A DNA stretch of 10,075 nucleotides from Thermoprotei archaeon (GTDB lineage: Archaea > Thermoproteota > Thermoprotei_A > Sulfolobales > WANQ01): contig JALWGO010000189.1 of NCBI GenBank assembly GCA_027038805.1, forward strand, positions 1 to 10,075, read 5' to 3'. Position 1 is the stretch's first letter, and each line of letters begins with the position of its first letter. Below, piece by piece: positions 1 through 6,011 of the stretch. Made by a program: the position numbers and the translations under genes. The notes below the pieces were generated by a model, which was not told the origin of the DNA, made no database searches, and worked only from the letters and a program-made list of their open reading frames with translations.

Positions 1-95
1 CTTCTACATCATCTAACTGTGTCGGGTCAATCCATATTCTTGATTCGCCCACACCTAGTATCTGCAGCCAGTCTCTTTTGCAGGCTTAGATCCAC
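1..95 (-). CDS. rpl19e: Ribosomal protein L19e (eL19), 5' part only, with an apparent frameshift
   Basis: The gene starts with GTG at 95, sharing one base with the L32e stop codon (TAGTG). The first 12 codons read M-D-L-S-L-Q-K-R-L-A-A-D, the usual archaeal L19e N-terminus. From about position 61 the expected continuation, ILGVGESRIWIDPTQLDDVE, is found in another frame, while the starting frame runs into TGA at 29-27. Reading GCAGATATACTA instead of the observed GCAGATACTA would restore one frame, so two bases (AT) appear to be missing near 58-62. Alternatively one extra base is present or the ribosome shifts +1. L19e is a large-subunit protein that helps form the intersubunit region. Its place after L32e is the normal archaeal order. 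The identity is firm from motifs on both sides of the break. Whether the break is a sequencing error, a real mutation or recoding cannot be told here. The remainder lies outside the window. Confidence 0.85.
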
Positions 96-499
96 TACTG
101 TTCACCACCATTCAATACTTTTATTCCAAGCTCTTGTGCTTTCCTTATTATTTCTAAGCGCTTCTTTAATCCTACCGCGTGAGCTATATAAATTGCTTGT
201 CTCCGAGGATCTATCTTTTCTAGCTCTTTTGCATTATATACTAATACTGGTTCAAACCCGCTCGAATGGAGCCCCCGTACTGCCTTTGGTGCTCTGTAGC
301 CTATACTAACAACTGCTGGATAGCCTTTCAAGTGTAGACGCATTTTGTTGTCATTACCCTTGGGTTTACGCCACACATATTGGTTTTTGAATTTTAGAAA
401 CTTCCACCAAAGATACCGAAGGAATACTGGTTTCTTGCTCTTGCGTTCTTTTCTTATTTTTAATAGCCTCTTTTCTTCTTGCGTGAGGGAGGGTTTCAT
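95..499 (-). CDS. rpl32e: Ribosomal protein L32e (eL32)
   Basis: This 134-residue protein is a structural component of the large ribosomal subunit, found in archaea and eukaryotes but not bacteria. The diagnostic core is GYRAPKAVRGLHSSGFEPVL at about residues 68-87, preceded by a basic stretch rich in Lys/Arg and Trp (WRKPKGNDNKMRLHLKGYP, about 43-61). The length is usual for archaeal L32e without a long N-terminal extension. The ATG at 499 overlaps the L6 stop by four bases (ATGA), so translation is probably coupled to L6. The stop TAG touches the GTG start of L19e. The ribosomal family usually has Pro in the LHPSG segment, where this protein has Ser; this looks like a harmless variation. 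Confidence 0.96.
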   Translation of the reverse strand: MKPSLTQEEKRLLKIRKERKSKKPVFLRYLWWKFLKFKNQYVWRKPKGNDNKMRLHLKGYPAVVSIGYRAPKAVRGLHSSGFEPVLVYNAKELEKIDPRRQAIYIAHAVGLKKRLEIIRKAQELGIKVLNGGEQ

Positions 500-1047
500 T
501 CTTCTATAACACCTCTTTCATAGATGTATATTCCATCCATGAATACTCTTCTATCAAAGTCTTGGATCTTTGTTGCGTGTTCTATGTTTGCAGCTGTTTG
601 GCCAACTTCTTCTATATTAATTCCTTCAACTATTACGTCATCTCCTTTTACACTTACCTTTACGTTACCACATATTTTCGCTGCTCTAGGTGCTCGTTCC
701 CCTAGGAAGTTTTCAATTAATACTTTATCATCTTGGATCTTTACAGAGATGGGGAAGTGCGAGTAAACTATTTTTAACTTGTATCTGAATCCCTTCGTTA
801 CACCAATAATCATGTTATTTATGTGAGAAGCTATTGCTGGCACTAATGCCTTCTTTCTTCTATTTGCAAAGAATGTCTCAACGATTATCTTATCGTCTTC
901 CTTACGTATTATTACATCTCTTGCATGACTGAAGTCTTTCTCTAATTTACCCTTGGGGCCCTCAACGATTACCTTTTTCCCTTCAACCGTGACTTGAACT
1001 CCCTCGGGAACTTCTACTTCTTTTACCACATGAACCATTTTGACCAT
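496..1047 (-). CDS. rpl6: Ribosomal protein L6 (uL6)
   Basis: This is a 183-residue large-subunit protein that binds 23S rRNA near the sarcin-ricin loop and factor-binding site. The N-terminal domain begins with VEVPEGVQVTVEGKKVIVEG (about residues 11-30), a typical L6 repeat unit. The second domain holds the related strand pattern KVSVKGDDVIVEGINIEEVG (about 129-148), followed by QTAANIEHATKI, a conserved archaeal C-terminal helix. The ATG at 1047 is preceded by GGGGTG (1063-1058) with ten bases between. A second ATG at 1038 is possible but further from the ribosome binding site. The gene lies 24 bases after S8 and overlaps L32e by four bases, as part of the same transcript. Confidence 0.96.
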   Translation of the reverse strand: MVKMVHVVKEVEVPEGVQVTVEGKKVIVEGPKGKLEKDFSHARDVIIRKEDDKIIVETFFANRRKKALVPAIASHINNMIIGVTKGFRYKLKIVYSHFPISVKIQDDKVLIENFLGERAPRAAKICGNVKVSVKGDDVIVEGINIEEVGQTAANIEHATKIQDFDRRVFMDGIYIYERGVIEE

Positions 1048-1071
1048 GCTTAGTACACACCCCAGTAGACA

Positions 1072-1473
1072 TCAGTATACATAGGCGAGTAGTACTCCTC
1101 CTATACGTTGACGCATTGCTTCTCTATGCGTCATGACTCCCTTTGGTGTAGAGAGGATTAATACTCCTATATCTCTTGAAGGGAGATACTTTCGTAGCCA
1201 GTGAGGCATTCTCTCTAGATCCATATATTTAATCGAGAATCTCGGCTTTATTACACCACACTTGTTTATTCTTCCAAGTAATTGTACTCTGACCTTACCC
1301 CATCTACCATCATCTATGTATTCGAATTCGCCTATGTATCCTTCTTGCTGCATTATCCTTAGCACGTTTATTATCAACTTTGAAGCCGGCATTATTATTA
1401 CTTCTTTTCTACCTCGCATCTCATTATTTTGTATTGTTGCTAACGCATTTGCGAGCGTATCTAACATTACCAT
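1072..1473 (-). CDS. rps8: Ribosomal protein S8 (uS8)
   Basis: S8 is a primary 16S rRNA-binding protein of the small subunit, needed for assembly of the central domain. The N-terminus MVMLDTLANALATIQNNEMR matches the archaeal family. The C-terminal RNA-binding segment contains GVLILSTPKGVMTHREA, with the conserved S-T-P-x-G-x-x-T/S core. I place the start at the ATG at 1473, giving 133 residues. An upstream in-frame TTG at 1482 would add M-R-A but has no Shine-Dalgarno motif, and family members normally begin at the later Met. The site before 1473 (GGTTGAG) is only a weak match to the archaeal consensus, so coupling to S14, whose stop is 14 bases upstream, may help initiation. Confidence 0.95.
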   Translation of the reverse strand: MVMLDTLANALATIQNNEMRGRKEVIIMPASKLIINVLRIMQQEGYIGEFEYIDDGRWGKVRVQLLGRINKCGVIKPRFSIKYMDLERMPHWLRKYLPSRDIGVLILSTPKGVMTHREAMRQRIGGVLLAYVY

Positions 1474-1487
1474 AGCTCTCAACCTAA

Positions 1488-1652
1488 CTAGTTATACTTT
1501 CTAAAGCCTATACTTGAAGCTATTTCACGGAAGCACTGCCTACATAGCATTAATCCATATTTTTGTATAACGGCATCTCTTGAACCACATCTTCTGCATC
1601 TTCTAGATCCCTTACCGTAAAACCTTGTCCTCGGAGGCCTATACTTACCCAT
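1488..1652 (-). CDS. rps14: Ribosomal protein S14, zinc-binding type (uS14)
   Basis: This short gene encodes 54 residues beginning M-G-K-Y-R-P-P-R-T-R and ending G-F-R-K-Y-N. Four cysteines form two pairs, C19-R-R-C22 and C37-R-Q-C40, the zinc ribbon of archaeal and other zinc-type S14 proteins. S14 sits in the head of the small subunit near S3 and S10. The ATG at 1652 follows a good ribosome binding site, GGGGTGA (about 1664-1658), and lies 15 bases after the L5 stop. The stop TAG is at 1490-1488, just upstream of S8. The order L5-S14-S8 is the conserved archaeal spc order. The identity is clear despite the small size. Confidence 0.95.
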   Translation of the reverse strand: MGKYRPPRTRFYGKGSRRCRRCGSRDAVIQKYGLMLCRQCFREIASSIGFRKYN

Positions 1653-1667
1653 GGATTTCACCCCATC

Positions 1668-2234
1668 TTATGATACTATTCTTACACCTAGCTCTTTTTC
1701 TAATAGTATCATTGCTTCCTCTTTACTAACACGATGCCTACGGGGTATATGATTTTTCCTACATCTACGTCTTCTAACAATACGGTATCCAGGTCTCTCA
1801 ATCGTTATAGATACATCCATTCCAAAGATACCTATCTCGGGGTCATATTTTACTCCGGGAATAGTTATATGTTCTCTTATGCCAAAGCTTACATTTCCAT
1901 AATCATCAAAGCTTTTTGCTGGTATCCTCCAGCCAACAGCCTCCAACGCCTTTTTCAGAAACTCTAAGGCTTTTTGACGGCGGAGTGTAACCATTACTGC
2001 TATGTTTTCTCCCTTACGTATACCGAACTCCTTTATCGTCCTCTTAGCCTTTCTCGGTACAGGTTTTTGCCCGGTTAACATTTCTAATACTTGGTACGCT
2101 TTCTGTAAACGCTCACCAGAAGTACCTACACCTATATTTACGGTTACCTTGACTATTCTGGGCTTATACATAGGATTTTCATTCCACTTCCTCAAGATTT
2201 CCTCAATCGTCTGTGAATCCAAAACCTCGCTCAC
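1668..2234 (-). CDS. rpl5: Ribosomal protein L5 (uL5)
   Basis: L5 is a large-subunit protein that binds 5S rRNA and contacts the small subunit and P-site tRNA in the central protuberance. The family signature VTVNIGVGTSGERLQKAYQ lies near the N-terminus, followed by LTGQKPVPRKAKRTIKEFGI, then the second half with FGIREHITIPGVKYDPEIGI and GMDVSITIERPGYRI. The C-terminal tail RRRRCRKNHIPRRHRVSKEE is strongly basic, as in archaeal members. I choose the GTG at 2234, which overlaps the S4e stop as GTGA and has AAGGTG (2247-2242) seven bases before it, giving 188 residues. An in-frame TTG at 2240 would place the same motif only two bases away and is unlikely. Confidence 0.96.
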   Translation of the reverse strand: MSEVLDSQTIEEILRKWNENPMYKPRIVKVTVNIGVGTSGERLQKAYQVLEMLTGQKPVPRKAKRTIKEFGIRKGENIAVMVTLRRQKALEFLKKALEAVGWRIPAKSFDDYGNVSFGIREHITIPGVKYDPEIGIFGMDVSITIERPGYRIVRRRRCRKNHIPRRHRVSKEEAMILLEKELGVRIVS

Positions 2235-2992
2235 TTCCAAGCACCTTCAGGGAGACTTATCATAGGCTCCTCTTTACCTATTACGAATATGTAGTCAAGG
2301 CTTGTCTGGAATTTCTCTCCTTTCGTATCTTCGAGTGTCGCTATACTTCTAAACCTCCTCATACCTCTATGAATACTTACTACTCTTCCAACACGCCCTA
2401 CGTTTCTTCCACCACTTACTATTGCTATAACACCCTCCTCTAATCCAATATAATCTAATAATTCCTGGCTAGGTATACGGATTTTAACTGTACCAAGAGT
2501 TGAGAAAGTATCCTCTTCGGGATTAGTTGGATCTTTTACCCTGATGAGAATATTTCTCCCGTCATGGAGATTTAATTGTATATGTCCTCCCTTAACTGTT
2601 GTCTTATTTTCTATTCTACATAACTTTATCTCTGCTTCCTCTTTACTAATGGGGTGGAGAACATAATACTTTATCGGGTAAGGGATAACCCTAAACGTTT
2701 CACCCGTATCAACTATTTCTACTACATCCATTAATCCTACGGGATACTTATGATCCCTACGTATTTTTCCATCAATCTTAATGTGCCCCTCAGATATGAT
2801 CTTCCTTGCTTCCCTTGCTGTCTTCGCGTAACCGAGGACATCTCTAACTAATACGAGGAGTGGAATAGATCGCTCAATAGGATGAGGGCCTGGCCTAGGT
2901 TTTACCGTCCAAGGCCTCTCCTTTACGGGTACGGGCCACCATACAGGTGCTGCATATGGTTTTAAGTGTTTTTTACCTCCCATTCGCGCCAT
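2231..2992 (-). CDS. rps4e: Ribosomal protein S4e (eS4)
   Basis: This 253-residue small-subunit protein occurs only in archaea and eukaryotes. It starts with the family hallmark MARMGGKKHLKPYAAP. An S4-type RNA-binding domain follows at about residues 42-90 (LLVLVRDVLGYAKTAREARK then GHIKIDGKIRRDHKYPVGLM). The central S4e domain spans about 95-175, with a KOW-like segment around 185-215 (EEGVIAIVSGGRNVGRVGRV). The ATG at 2992 has a strong AGGTGAGG ribosome binding site just upstream. The gene lies 11 bases after L24 and overlaps L5 by four bases. Its position between L24 and L5 is the conserved archaeal arrangement. Confidence 0.97.
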   Translation of the reverse strand: MARMGGKKHLKPYAAPVWWPVPVKERPWTVKPRPGPHPIERSIPLLVLVRDVLGYAKTAREARKIISEGHIKIDGKIRRDHKYPVGLMDVVEIVDTGETFRVIPYPIKYYVLHPISKEEAEIKLCRIENKTTVKGGHIQLNLHDGRNILIRVKDPTNPEEDTFSTLGTVKIRIPSQELLDYIGLEEGVIAIVSGGRNVGRVGRVVSIHRGMRRFRSIATLEDTKGEKFQTSLDYIFVIGKEEPMISLPEGAWK

Positions 2993-3003
2993 TTAAGCCT
3001 CAC

Positions 3004-3468
3004 CTAACTACCTTCTCCTTCTGCCGGGGTCTCGGAAGATTGTGGTGTGCTAGGTTTTTCAATCTTTTCTTTCTCCTTTTGTTCAAGGATTTTTTCGCGG
3101 GCTTCTCGTTTGCGTTCAATTATTTGTAGGCGTCTTTTATCCGACAAGTCTAATTTAATTATCATTACATTAGATGGATGAATAGGATAGTATCTCGGCG
3201 TACCGTCAGCTCTCTTCATAGTAGCTCCTTCAACATGTATGCGCATCTTCTTTAAACTTACTCTTACGACCTTGCCTTCATGGCCTTTCCAGTCTCCCTT
3301 TAAGATTCTAACTGTGTCACCTTTCCTTACTGGTAGCCTCTTTATACCCATTTTAGCTCTTAATTCGGGTGATAATGGTGCTGTCATAAGTTTTTGTCTT
3401 ACATGAAGCGGTGCATTGAATAAATTATATCTCTGCTTTCTTGGCTGTTTTGAACGTGTGAGAGTCAT
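3004..3468 (-). CDS. rpl24: Ribosomal protein L24 (uL24)
   Basis: L24 binds 23S rRNA near its 5' end and is an early assembly protein of the large subunit. The N-terminus MTLTRSKQPRKQRYNLFNAP and the following HVRQKLMTAPLSPELR are typical of archaeal and eukaryotic L26-type L24. A KOW motif lies at about residues 49-76 (KGDTVRILKGDWKGHEGKVV). The C-terminal 40 or so residues are a charged Lys/Glu/Arg helix followed by a Ser/Pro/Glu-rich, probably disordered tail, which is a variable extension. I choose the ATG at 3468 (154 residues). The in-frame GTG at 3477 is itself part of the GGTGA ribosome binding site five bases before that ATG, so it is unlikely to be the start. Confidence 0.96.
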   Translation of the reverse strand: MTLTRSKQPRKQRYNLFNAPLHVRQKLMTAPLSPELRAKMGIKRLPVRKGDTVRILKGDWKGHEGKVVRVSLKKMRIHVEGATMKRADGTPRYYPIHPSNVMIIKLDLSDKRRLQIIERKREAREKILEQKEKEKIEKPSTPQSSETPAEGEGS

Positions 3469-3473
3469 GTCTT

Positions 3474-3478
3474 TCACC
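3474..3478 (-). promoter_or_regulatory. Ribosome binding site deciding the L24 start
   Basis: GGTGA on the minus strand, five bases before the ATG at 3468. It contains an in-frame GTG (3477) that automated callers could take as the start. The motif is complementary to the CACCU-type 16S rRNA 3' end of archaea, so it supports the later ATG. Confidence 0.75.
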
Positions 3479-3483
3479 TTTTA

Positions 3484-3900
3484 TTAGATTATTATTGATG
3501 CTATCTGACTTATTCTAGGCCAGCGCTCAGCTGCCTCCTTAGCTATTGGACCACGGATCTCGCTGCCCTTAGGTGTTCCATCGGGCGAGACTATGACTAC
3601 GGCATTGTCTTCGAAAGCTATCCATGTTCCATCTTTTCTGCGATAGGGTCTACGTTGTCTGACTACTATTGCCTTCATTACTTGCCTGCGAAGCTCTGGT
3701 GTCCCTTTTTTCACAGTTACTATTACTAAGTCTCCTACGCCAGCAAAGGGTATCCTTCTAAGTCTACCTTTGTATCCAGGTACACCTATGATCATTACTT
3801 CCTTGGCGCCGCTATTATCGGCTACCTTTACGTAGGAACCTACTTGTAGGCCCGCATTTACACGTATTCTTGAGAACGCAGCCGCTGATCCTTTAGGCAT
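3484..3900 (-). CDS. rpl14: Ribosomal protein L14 (uL14)
   Basis: L14 is a 138-residue large-subunit protein at the intersubunit face, close to L19e and a site of factor binding. The signature regions are LQVGSYVKVADNSGAKEVMI (about residues 18-37), which carries the conserved DNSGA element, then GDLVIVTVKKGTPELRRQVM, IVVRQRRPYRRKDG and FEDNAVVIVSPDGTPKGSEI. It ends with the usual GPIAKEAAERWPRISQIAS. The ATG at 3900 lies one base after the S17 stop, and a GAGGTGA ribosome binding site (about 3916-3910) sits inside the S17 3' end. The length and order match other archaea. Nothing is unusual. Confidence 0.97.
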   Translation of the reverse strand: MPKGSAAAFSRIRVNAGLQVGSYVKVADNSGAKEVMIIGVPGYKGRLRRIPFAGVGDLVIVTVKKGTPELRRQVMKAIVVRQRRPYRRKDGTWIAFEDNAVVIVSPDGTPKGSEIRGPIAKEAAERWPRISQIASIII

Positions 3901-3901
3901 T

Positions 3902-4264
3902 TTACTTCTTCACCTCTTTGCCTCGTTCTATAACCCCTAGTACTACAAAAGAAACAGTTTTTGATATTGGTCTCGTCTCACCTATTATTACAAGGTCACC
4001 TACCTTTGCATTAATACATGGTGGGTTGTGCGCATGTATTTTGCTATGTCTTTTCTCGTACCTACGATACTTTTTAACATAGTAGTGATAGTCTCTTCTT
4101 ACGACAACAGTATTTTTCATCTTATCACTAACAACTATTCCTTCGAGTATTAGCCCTCTAACCTTAATATTACCATGCCAAGGACAATTAGGATCGTTAC
4201 ATATTTTCTCAGGTGGTTTTACACCAGGTATTCCAACATTCTTTACTTGTTGTGCTTTGCCCAT
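3902..4264 (-). CDS. rps17: Ribosomal protein S17 (uS17)
   Basis: S17 is a primary 16S rRNA-binding protein of the small subunit with an OB fold. The archaeal N-terminal extension is present (GIPGVKPPEKICNDPNCPWH, about residues 11-30). The core follows: LEGIVVSDKMKNTVVVRRDY (about 40-59), YEKRHSKIHAHNPPCINAKV and GDLVIIGETRPISKTVSFVV. The CxxxxCPWHG segment and PPC give three cysteines (22, 27, 83), common in archaeal S17. I choose the ATG at 4264 (120 residues), preceded by GGAGGT (4277-4272) at seven bases. The longer in-frame GTG at 4279 overlaps this motif and adds M-E-V-V-E, which is not typical. The start follows the RNase P subunit stop by five bases. Confidence 0.96.
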   Translation of the reverse strand: MGKAQQVKNVGIPGVKPPEKICNDPNCPWHGNIKVRGLILEGIVVSDKMKNTVVVRRDYHYYVKKYRRYEKRHSKIHAHNPPCINAKVGDLVIIGETRPISKTVSFVVLGVIERGKEVKK

Positions 4265-4269
4265 CTCCA

Positions 4270-4548
4270 CTACCTCCACTTAATCGACTTCAATCTTTCC
4301 TCGGGACGTCCTAATATTTGTTCCCCGTTTACGAGGACTTCTACTTTATCCGAGAGCTTGAATAAAAGTAGAGCCCCCTTTTTAAGTATTGTTTTAGTTT
4401 TATCACCAATTCTTATTTTTAGAGTATTCTTAGTCTCATCGACAATAGTTCCTTCTACGCCAACTAGAAATGGATCATCATGCCTTAATACTTTTACATA
4501 TAAACCTATCAATTCATGGAAAATTATATTTCTCGGGGAGTGCTTCAC
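4270..4548 (-). CDS. rnp1: RNase P protein component 1 (archaeal Rpp29/Pop4)
   Basis: This 92-residue protein is a subunit of RNase P, which cleaves the 5' leader from precursor tRNAs. In archaea Rpp29 pairs with Rpp21 and binds the specificity domain of the RNA. It has the Sm-like fold, and the recognisable core is GVEGTIVDETKNTLKIRIGD (about residues 30-49), followed by KTKTILKKGALLLFKL and a short basic C-terminus (GRPEERLKSIKWR). The GTG at 4548 begins one base after the L29 stop, with a weak AAGGT-type site inside the L29 3' end. Location between L29 and S17 is the conserved archaeal place for this gene and ties tRNA processing to ribosome synthesis. An in-frame ATG does not occur near the start, so GTG is the only reasonable choice. 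Confidence 0.93.
   Translation of the reverse strand: MKHSPRNIIFHELIGLYVKVLRHDDPFLVGVEGTIVDETKNTLKIRIGDKTKTILKKGALLLFKLSDKVEVLVNGEQILGRPEERLKSIKWR
4272..4277 (-). promoter_or_regulatory. Ribosome binding site deciding the S17 start
   Basis: GGAGGT on the minus strand, seven bases before the ATG at 4264. It lies in the last codons of the upstream RNase P subunit gene. It argues against the in-frame GTG at 4279, which would begin within two bases of it. Confidence 0.7.
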
Positions 4549-4549
4549 G

Positions 4550-4765
4550 TTACTTTTTACCTTTCCGTTTTTCTAACCCTTCTTCACGCATTACTGTTAA
4601 TATACGTGCTATTGTCCTTTTTATCGCTTTAATTTTTCCTGGATTATCGAGTGTCCCTGTTGCTGCCTGCAACCTCAAGCGTATTAGCTCTGTTCTTAGC
4701 TCTTCTAGTTTTTTCTTGCGTTCTTCTGGGGATAAAGCCCTTATTTCATTAATCTTCATACTCAA
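4550..4765 (-). CDS. rpl29: Ribosomal protein L29 (uL29)
   Basis: L29 is a small two-helix protein at the peptide exit tunnel of the large subunit, next to the docking site for signal recognition particle and other factors. The sequence, 71 residues, shows the family pattern EIRALSPEERKKKLEELRTE (about 7-26), then LIRLRLQAATGTLDNPGKIK, IKRTIARILTVMREE and a Lys-rich tail. I favour the TTG at 4765 because GGGGTG (4778-4773) is seven bases ahead and the codon overlaps the S3 stop as TTGA. The ATG at 4759, two codons on, is the alternative but is 13 bases from that motif. Both starts give a normal L29. Confidence 0.94.
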   Translation of the reverse strand: MSMKINEIRALSPEERKKKLEELRTELIRLRLQAATGTLDNPGKIKAIKRTIARILTVMREEGLEKRKGKK

Positions 4766-5409
4766 CTATTTGCACCCCCACTCTCTTGTTGGGCTTGTTG
4801 TTCTTCCATAGCTGGTGGTGCTTTAAATACTATTTGATCAACTGGTTTTACTGGCTTCACTATTGTTACTTCAACACCATAAATACCCGGCTTTAATAAT
4901 GCATGAGCAACCGCGCGGTCAACCATAGTTGCTACTTGCTGTCCAACTTTATAAACCCTACCAGCTCTTATTTTCTCGTACCTAGCACGCTCGCTAGTTA
5001 ATTTGCCGCTAATTACTATTTCTGCCCCCAGCGCCCCAGCCGCCATGATTCTTCTTAGAGCCGCGAAGGCTGCACGTCTGAAATGGTAACCTCTTTCTAA
5101 CGCCATTGCCAATCTGAAGGCCATGATCCTTGCATTTAGCTCGGGGTTTTCAACGTTTGTAACAGTTATCTGAGGGTTTTCTAATCCAAAATGCTTTTCG
5201 AATATCTGAGCTAATTGTTTAATTATAGCTCCACGACGCCCGATTATTATGGCTGGTCTCTCAGCATATATTATTACACGTGAACCCAGCGGTGTTCTTT
5301 GGATATCTACTCCAGCATAACCAGCTCTATAGAAGTGTTTTGCAAGGTATTCGTCTATTGCTACTTTATTTATTGATTTCTCGATAAAGTATTTCTTAAT
5401 GTTTACCAT
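4762..5409 (-). CDS. rps3: Ribosomal protein S3 (uS3)
   Basis: S3 is a 215-residue small-subunit head protein that lines the mRNA entry tunnel. It carries a type II KH domain with the signature IIIGRRGAIIKQLAQIFEKH (about residues 54-73, GRRG loop at 57-60). The C-terminal S3 domain follows, including AGALGAEIVISGKLTSERAR, GVEVTIVKPVKPVDQIVF and the usual arginine-rich surface. The last 15 or so residues (Gln/Glu/Ser/Gly-rich) are a low-complexity tail. The ATG at 5409 has GAGGTGA (5425-5419) nine bases upstream, inside L22. The gene overlaps the L22 3' end by 14 bases in another frame and overlaps L29 by four bases, so translation of all three is probably coupled. Confidence 0.97.
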   Translation of the reverse strand: MVNIKKYFIEKSINKVAIDEYLAKHFYRAGYAGVDIQRTPLGSRVIIYAERPAIIIGRRGAIIKQLAQIFEKHFGLENPQITVTNVENPELNARIMAFRLAMALERGYHFRRAAFAALRRIMAAGALGAEIVISGKLTSERARYEKIRAGRVYKVGQQVATMVDRAVAHALLKPGIYGVEVTIVKPVKPVDQIVFKAPPAMEEQQAQQESGGANS

Positions 5410-5887
5410 GGCCTCTTGTCACCTCTTCTACTATTATTTCAACATGCGTTAATCGCTTGAAACGAGGAGTAGATCTTCCAAAAGCACGCGGCATCCATCT
5501 TTTTAGGACCGGTCCTTTATGTGATGCAATATGGATAATCCTTAGCCTATCGGTATTTAGACCTTTGAACTCGGCATTATTCTCAACGTTCTCTAATAGT
5601 CTTAGTAAATATTTTGCTGCTTTAACGGGATATCTACCTATCGGCCACTTCCACTTATCCGGTAAACCCTTTTTATGTGATTGTTTGCCCTTATATCTAA
5701 AGAATGGAACAGGTTCTTTTAATTCTATTACTCGTTTAAGATACTCCTTAGCTTCCTTGACGGTCATACCCTTTATGGCTCTTGTCGCTTCATACATTAT
5801 CTTAGGAGACACTGGTACATCAAATAGTACTGCCTTAGCTGTGCGATCTGGGTCCAGGTTCTTTACCGAGTAATGCCATGTAGGCAT
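5396..5887 (-). CDS. rpl22: Ribosomal protein L22 (uL22)
   Basis: L22 is a 163-residue large-subunit protein whose long hairpin lines the peptide exit tunnel. The archaeal form is recognised by WHYSVKNLDPDRTAKAVLFD at the N-terminus, GMTVKEAKEYLKRVIELKEP, then PVKAAKYLLRLLENVENNAE. The tunnel hairpin region is RLRIIHIASHKGPVLKRWMP followed by RAFGRSTPRFKRLTHVEIIV. It is the first gene of the minus-strand cluster in this window. The ATG at 5887 is preceded by an imperfect ribosome binding site, AGAGGCTGA (5903-5895), and a TATA box at 5946-5939. In most archaea S19 and L2 sit immediately upstream of L22. Here the upstream neighbour is a divergent gene, so the cluster is split at this point. 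Confidence 0.97.
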   Translation of the reverse strand: MPTWHYSVKNLDPDRTAKAVLFDVPVSPKIMYEATRAIKGMTVKEAKEYLKRVIELKEPVPFFRYKGKQSHKKGLPDKWKWPIGRYPVKAAKYLLRLLENVENNAEFKGLNTDRLRIIHIASHKGPVLKRWMPRAFGRSTPRFKRLTHVEIIVEEVTRGHGKH

Positions 5888-5938
5888 GTCAGCTTCAGCC
5901 TCTTCTATTATCAGCCTTCCACTGATTGTACCTAAGGG

Positions 5939-5946
5939 TTATAAAA
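5939..5946 (-). promoter_or_regulatory. Putative TATA box for the L22-L19e ribosomal operon
   Basis: TTTTATAA on the minus strand, about 52 bases before the L22 ATG. With the usual archaeal spacing of about 25 bases, transcription would begin near 5917, leaving a leader of about 30 bases that contains the AGAGGCTGA site. No strong purine-rich BRE is obvious next to it. The position ahead of the first gene supports it, but start mapping is lacking. Confidence 0.5.
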
Positions 5947-5953
5947 CTACATG

Positions 5954-5961
5954 CTATATTA
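5954..5961 (+). promoter_or_regulatory. Putative TATA box for the microprotein-M50 protease unit
   Basis: CTATATTA on the plus strand would direct a start near 5985, just ahead of the GGGGTGA motif at 5994-6000. A second AT-rich candidate, GTATAT at 5965-5970, is almost as good. The two divergent promoters would lie within about 25 bp of each other, so their core factors could compete for binding. This is a weak call from base composition and spacing only. Confidence 0.3.
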
Positions 5962-6011
5962 GCTGTATATCTGAATAATATCACTGGTATATAGGGGTGA
6001 CGGTAGTAGCC

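Noticed and set aside
50..52. Internal GTG as an alternative start for L19e in the second frame
   Set aside because: It would remove the conserved N-terminal helix, has no ribosome binding site and leaves the matching upstream L19e codons (95-60) unexplained.
19..309. Plus-strand frame of 96 codons opposite L32e and L19e
   Set aside because: Antisense shadow of clear ribosomal genes, with low-complexity Leu/Ser content, no ribosome binding site and no recognisable family. Other plus-strand frames opposite ribosomal genes, nnr and rtcB were rejected for the same reason.
4470..4811. Plus-strand 113-codon frame opposite L29 and Rpp29
   Set aside because: It overlaps three well-supported minus-strand genes and shows hydrophobic composition typical of reverse-strand reading of Lys/Glu-rich genes.
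5997..6011. Upstream GTG start for the twin-CX3C microprotein
   Set aside because: The GTG is part of the GGGGTGA ribosome binding site. It remains possible if the message is leaderless, but the TTG at 6012 with that motif upstream is more likely.
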